Shown here: positions 6,889 to 8,052 of the stretch, piece by piece
How the letters are laid out: the number at the start of each line of letters is the position of its first letter
Numbering within the stretch: position 1 is the first letter of the stretch
From: JAIYDQ01 sp031411055
GTDB lineage: Bacteria > Planctomycetota > Planctomycetia > Pirellulales > Pirellulaceae
Reading direction: 5' to 3'
Assembly: GCA_031411055.1 (NCBI GenBank)
Contig: JANOAI010000039.1
Location: 1-8,052 of the forward strand
DNA: 8,052 bases
Program-made: the position numbers and the translations under genes
Notes under the pieces: model-generated
Told to the model about the DNA's origin: nothing
The model's database searches: none
Seen by the model: the letters and a program-made list of their open reading frames with translations, nothing else

Positions 6889-7572
6889 TTAGATTCCGAA
6901 TGGATTATCCGTCGCAGGTGCCGCTCCCGGCGCGGGTGCCGGAGTTGTATCATCGCCAAATGGGTTCGTGTTGCCAGCCGGAGCAGGTGTGTTCAGACCT
7001 GGCATGGCTGGATCACTCGACGGCATCGTGCCTGGATCGTTATTCGGCGGCATCGGAGTTGGAGTGCCTCCGTTCAAACCTTCGCCATTTGCAAAGGGAT
7101 CGGCTCCAGCTGGAGCATTACCGGTTGGCGGTACGGCTTGTGGATTCGATGGAAGCCCGCGCACGGCATCTTGTTGCAAGGATTTTGCGGCCAAACGAGC
7201 TCTAGCTCGCACCTTTTCGATAGCGATACGAGTGGGGCCTTGAATTCGTTGAAGAGCTCGCGCAACATTCGCTGACGTGCGGCTCGTGACTTCGAGCTGG
7301 GCAGCTTGTTCGAAATCCGCCATGCCAGCTTCCACCATTCCGCCTTGCGACTGAATCTGAGTCAAACCGCGGTAATAATGGACACGCGGGTCTTGGCTGC
7401 CAGCATTGATGACTTCGTCGAAGATTTCTTGGGCCTCGTCGCTACGACCGGAGTAAAACGCATGGACTCCACTGCCATACATCTGTTCGAGAATGTCCTG
7501 AGCCTGGAGATCGCAGTTTAGACAGACGGCTAATCCAATGGATAAGAGAGAAAATCCGAAACGATTCAACAT
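6889..7572 (-). CDS. Exported TPR-like protein with Pro/Gly/Asn-rich tail
   Basis: The product is a 227-residue protein. ATG 7572 is chosen over a TTG at 7599 because AAGGA (7582-7586) lies 9 nt upstream and the N-terminus MLNRFGFSLLSIGLAVCLNC then reads as a signal peptide, cleaved near LQA-Q (24/25). Residues 28-96 form two TPR-like helix pairs (SGVHAFYSGRSDEAQEIFDEVI and PRVHYYRGLTQIQSQGG followed by GMADFEQAAQLE). Residues 112-135 are a basic helix. From about 138 to the end the sequence is low-complexity Pro, Gly, Ala and Asn with the motifs DPFANG, TNPFGDD and a terminal DNPFGI. TPRs mediate protein-protein contacts; no enzyme signature is present. The stop lies 4 nt before the peptidase GTG, so the two are probably co-transcribed and may act together outside the cytoplasm. 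I do not recognise a named family. Confidence 0.8.
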   Translation of the reverse strand: MLNRFGFSLLSIGLAVCLNCDLQAQDILEQMYGSGVHAFYSGRSDEAQEIFDEVINAGSQDPRVHYYRGLTQIQSQGGMVEAGMADFEQAAQLEVTSRTSANVARALQRIQGPTRIAIEKVRARARLAAKSLQQDAVRGLPSNPQAVPPTGNAPAGADPFANGEGLNGGTPTPMPPNNDPGTMPSSDPAMPGLNTPAPAGNTNPFGDDTTPAPAPGAAPATDNPFGI

Positions 7573-7581
7573 GGAACGAAT

Positions 7582-7586
7582 TCCTT
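7582..7586 (-). promoter_or_regulatory. Shine-Dalgarno site of the TPR-like gene
   Basis: On the minus strand this reads AAGGA, 9 nt before ATG 7572. The competing TTG at 7599 has no comparable site, so this sets the start and makes the signal peptide N-terminal. Confidence 0.6.
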
Positions 7587-7599
7587 GCAAGAAAACCAA

Positions 7600-7689
7600 G
7601 CGTGACCTAGAACTTCAAAGGCCCATTATTTGAGAATCCTAGCCTAGTTCAGCCCCCGACGTTTCGCAAGAAAAACTCGGCGAGGCTGC
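7600..7689. other. Upstream region of the TPR-peptidase-methyltransferase operon
   Basis: This non-coding stretch should hold the promoter of the three-gene minus-strand unit, since nothing upstream is tightly linked. I found only weak sigma70-like matches on the minus strand (for example TTGCGA, 17 nt, TAGGCT), too poor to call. No operator-like dyad stands out. Confidence 0.35.
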
Positions 7690-7729
7690 TCGGATACCCT
7701 CCCTGAAAGAGGTCGTACAGCCTACTCGC

Positions 7730-7759
7730 TACCTCTCCCACGTCTTCGTGGGAGAGGTA
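7730..7759. repeat. Perfect 13-bp hairpin
   Basis: TACCTCTCCCACG (7730-7742) and CGTGGGAGAGGTA (7747-7759) are exact complements around a 4-nt TCTT loop. There is no T tract on either side, so this is not a standard intrinsic terminator. It is the most perfect element of the repeat island. Confidence 0.8.
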
Positions 7760-7765
7760 ACGACA

Positions 7766-7820
7766 CATCTTCACCCTCCCGCAAGCGGGCATTGTTCTTT
7801 ACTCATCTTCACCCTCCCGC
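7766..7820. repeat. 17-nt direct repeat, 38-nt period
   Basis: CATCTTCACCCTCCCGC occurs at 7766-7782 and again exactly at 7804-7820. After the first copy the hairpin is cut short (CCCGC-AA-GCGGG, 7778-7789). After the second it is complete (ACCCTCCCGC-TT-GCGGGAGGGT, 7811-7832). The pair looks like a tandem duplication with one degraded hairpin. Confidence 0.75.
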
Positions 7821-7939
7821 TTGCGGGAGGGTCGAGCGCAGCGAGGGGGGCGATTGTTACTTAAAAACTACTCGCACCCTCCCCGAAGCCTCGTCCCTCG
7901 GCTTTGACCCTCCCAAAGGGCAACGCCGTAGCGGATTTT

Positions 7940-8052
7940 TTAGCTGGCAAGTTGTAGCTCATTGTAAAGCTTCCGTTGAGCGGCAGTTGCCCGCTTTAGG
8001 ATGGGTGAATTTGTTGTCGGGATATCTTTTGTCGGAGGACGGAAACGGGCCA
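7940..8052 (-). CDS. Possible 3' end of an unrecognised minus-strand gene (partial)
   Basis: On the minus strand a frame is open from the right edge to TAA at 7942-7940, giving 36 residues that end in AAQRKLYNELQLAS. The composition (Lys, Arg, Thr, a helix-like end) looks protein-like, and the strand agrees with the other genes. However, 36 codons is little evidence. Plus-strand frames are also open here, including an ATG at 8001 (MGEFVVGIS) with no properly spaced ribosome site. Without sequence beyond 8052 this stays tentative. Confidence 0.28.
   Translation of the reverse strand, partial: ARFRPPTKDIPTTNSPILKRATAAQRKLYNELQLAS

Larger units (their letters stand above)
7690..7935. repeat. 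Cluster of C-rich palindromic repeats (REP-like intergenic island)
   Basis: About 245 bp with no credible gene is built from related palindromes. The octamer ACCCTCCC occurs at 7696, 7773, 7811, 7876 and 7907, and its complement GGGAGGGT at 7825. The strongest hairpins are at 7730-7759 (13-bp perfect stem) and 7811-7832 (10-bp perfect arms). A weaker one pairs CCGAAGCC with GGCTTTG at about 7884-7906. Similar hairpins with a following GAGCGCAGCGAGGGG run are familiar as dispersed intergenic repeats in many bacterial genomes, but copy number here cannot be seen from one window. Confidence 0.7.

Noticed and set aside
7600..7689. Sigma70-type promoter with TTGCGA and TAGGCT
   Set aside because: Both hexamers match the consensus poorly, and planctomycete promoters are not well enough defined to rely on them.
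7690..7935. CRISPR array
   Set aside because: The repeats are palindromic, irregularly spaced and partly truncated. There are no uniform spacers and no cas genes.
7860..7969. Minus-strand mini-frame starting MSYNLPAKKS and running through the repeat island
   Set aside because: It is mostly translated repeat sequence with no ribosome site, a common type of false small gene in such islands.
8001..8052. ATG at 8001 as the start of a plus-strand gene
   Set aside because: There is no suitably spaced Shine-Dalgarno site, only 17 codons are visible, and a minus-strand frame is at least as plausible.

Overview
The window looks like a stretch of chromosome from a planctomycete, probably of the Pirellulaceae/Rhodopirellula type. 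This is inference from several signs: a TlpA-type thioredoxin fused behind a long helical exported domain, a secreted TPR protein with a Pro/Gly/Asn tail carrying DPF/NPF motifs, large exported peptidases, moderate GC with long intergenic gaps, and palindromic C-rich intergenic repeats. No rRNA, tRNA, transposase gene or CRISPR array is visible.

Layout. Positions 2-136 (+) hold the 3' end of an unrecognised gene, closed by a strong, probably bidirectional terminator (166-202). From about 300 to 7600 there are five complete genes, all on the minus strand. In transcription order they are: an exported TPR/low-complexity protein (7572-6889), an M14-family zinc carboxypeptidase with a C-terminal amidotransferase-like domain (6884-4329), an RlmI-type rRNA methyltransferase (4319-3006), a UDP-glucuronate 4-epimerase-like sugar epimerase (2788-1778), and an exported TlpA-like thioredoxin (1496-309). 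The first three are 4 and 9 nt apart and are very probably one transcript. The epimerase and the TlpA-like gene each follow a gap of more than 200 bp and probably have their own promoters. The epimerase gap contains a 24-bp interrupted inverted repeat followed by a T6 tract in the minus direction, a candidate terminator or dispersed repeat.

The right end (7600-8052) has no complete gene. It holds a dense cluster of palindromes built on ACCCTCCC/GGGAGGGT, which looks like a REP-like intergenic repeat island, followed by an open frame on the minus strand that may be the last 36 codons of another gene.

Functionally, three of the five genes encode proteins predicted to be exported (TPR protein, peptidase, TlpA-like). 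The epimerase would supply UDP-galacturonate for cell-surface glycans, and the methyltransferase would modify 23S rRNA. I see no convincing evidence of a new multi-gene system. The points most worth a second look are the two repeat structures, the peptidase's extra domain and disputed start, the RlmI insertion, and the DPF/NPF tail motifs.
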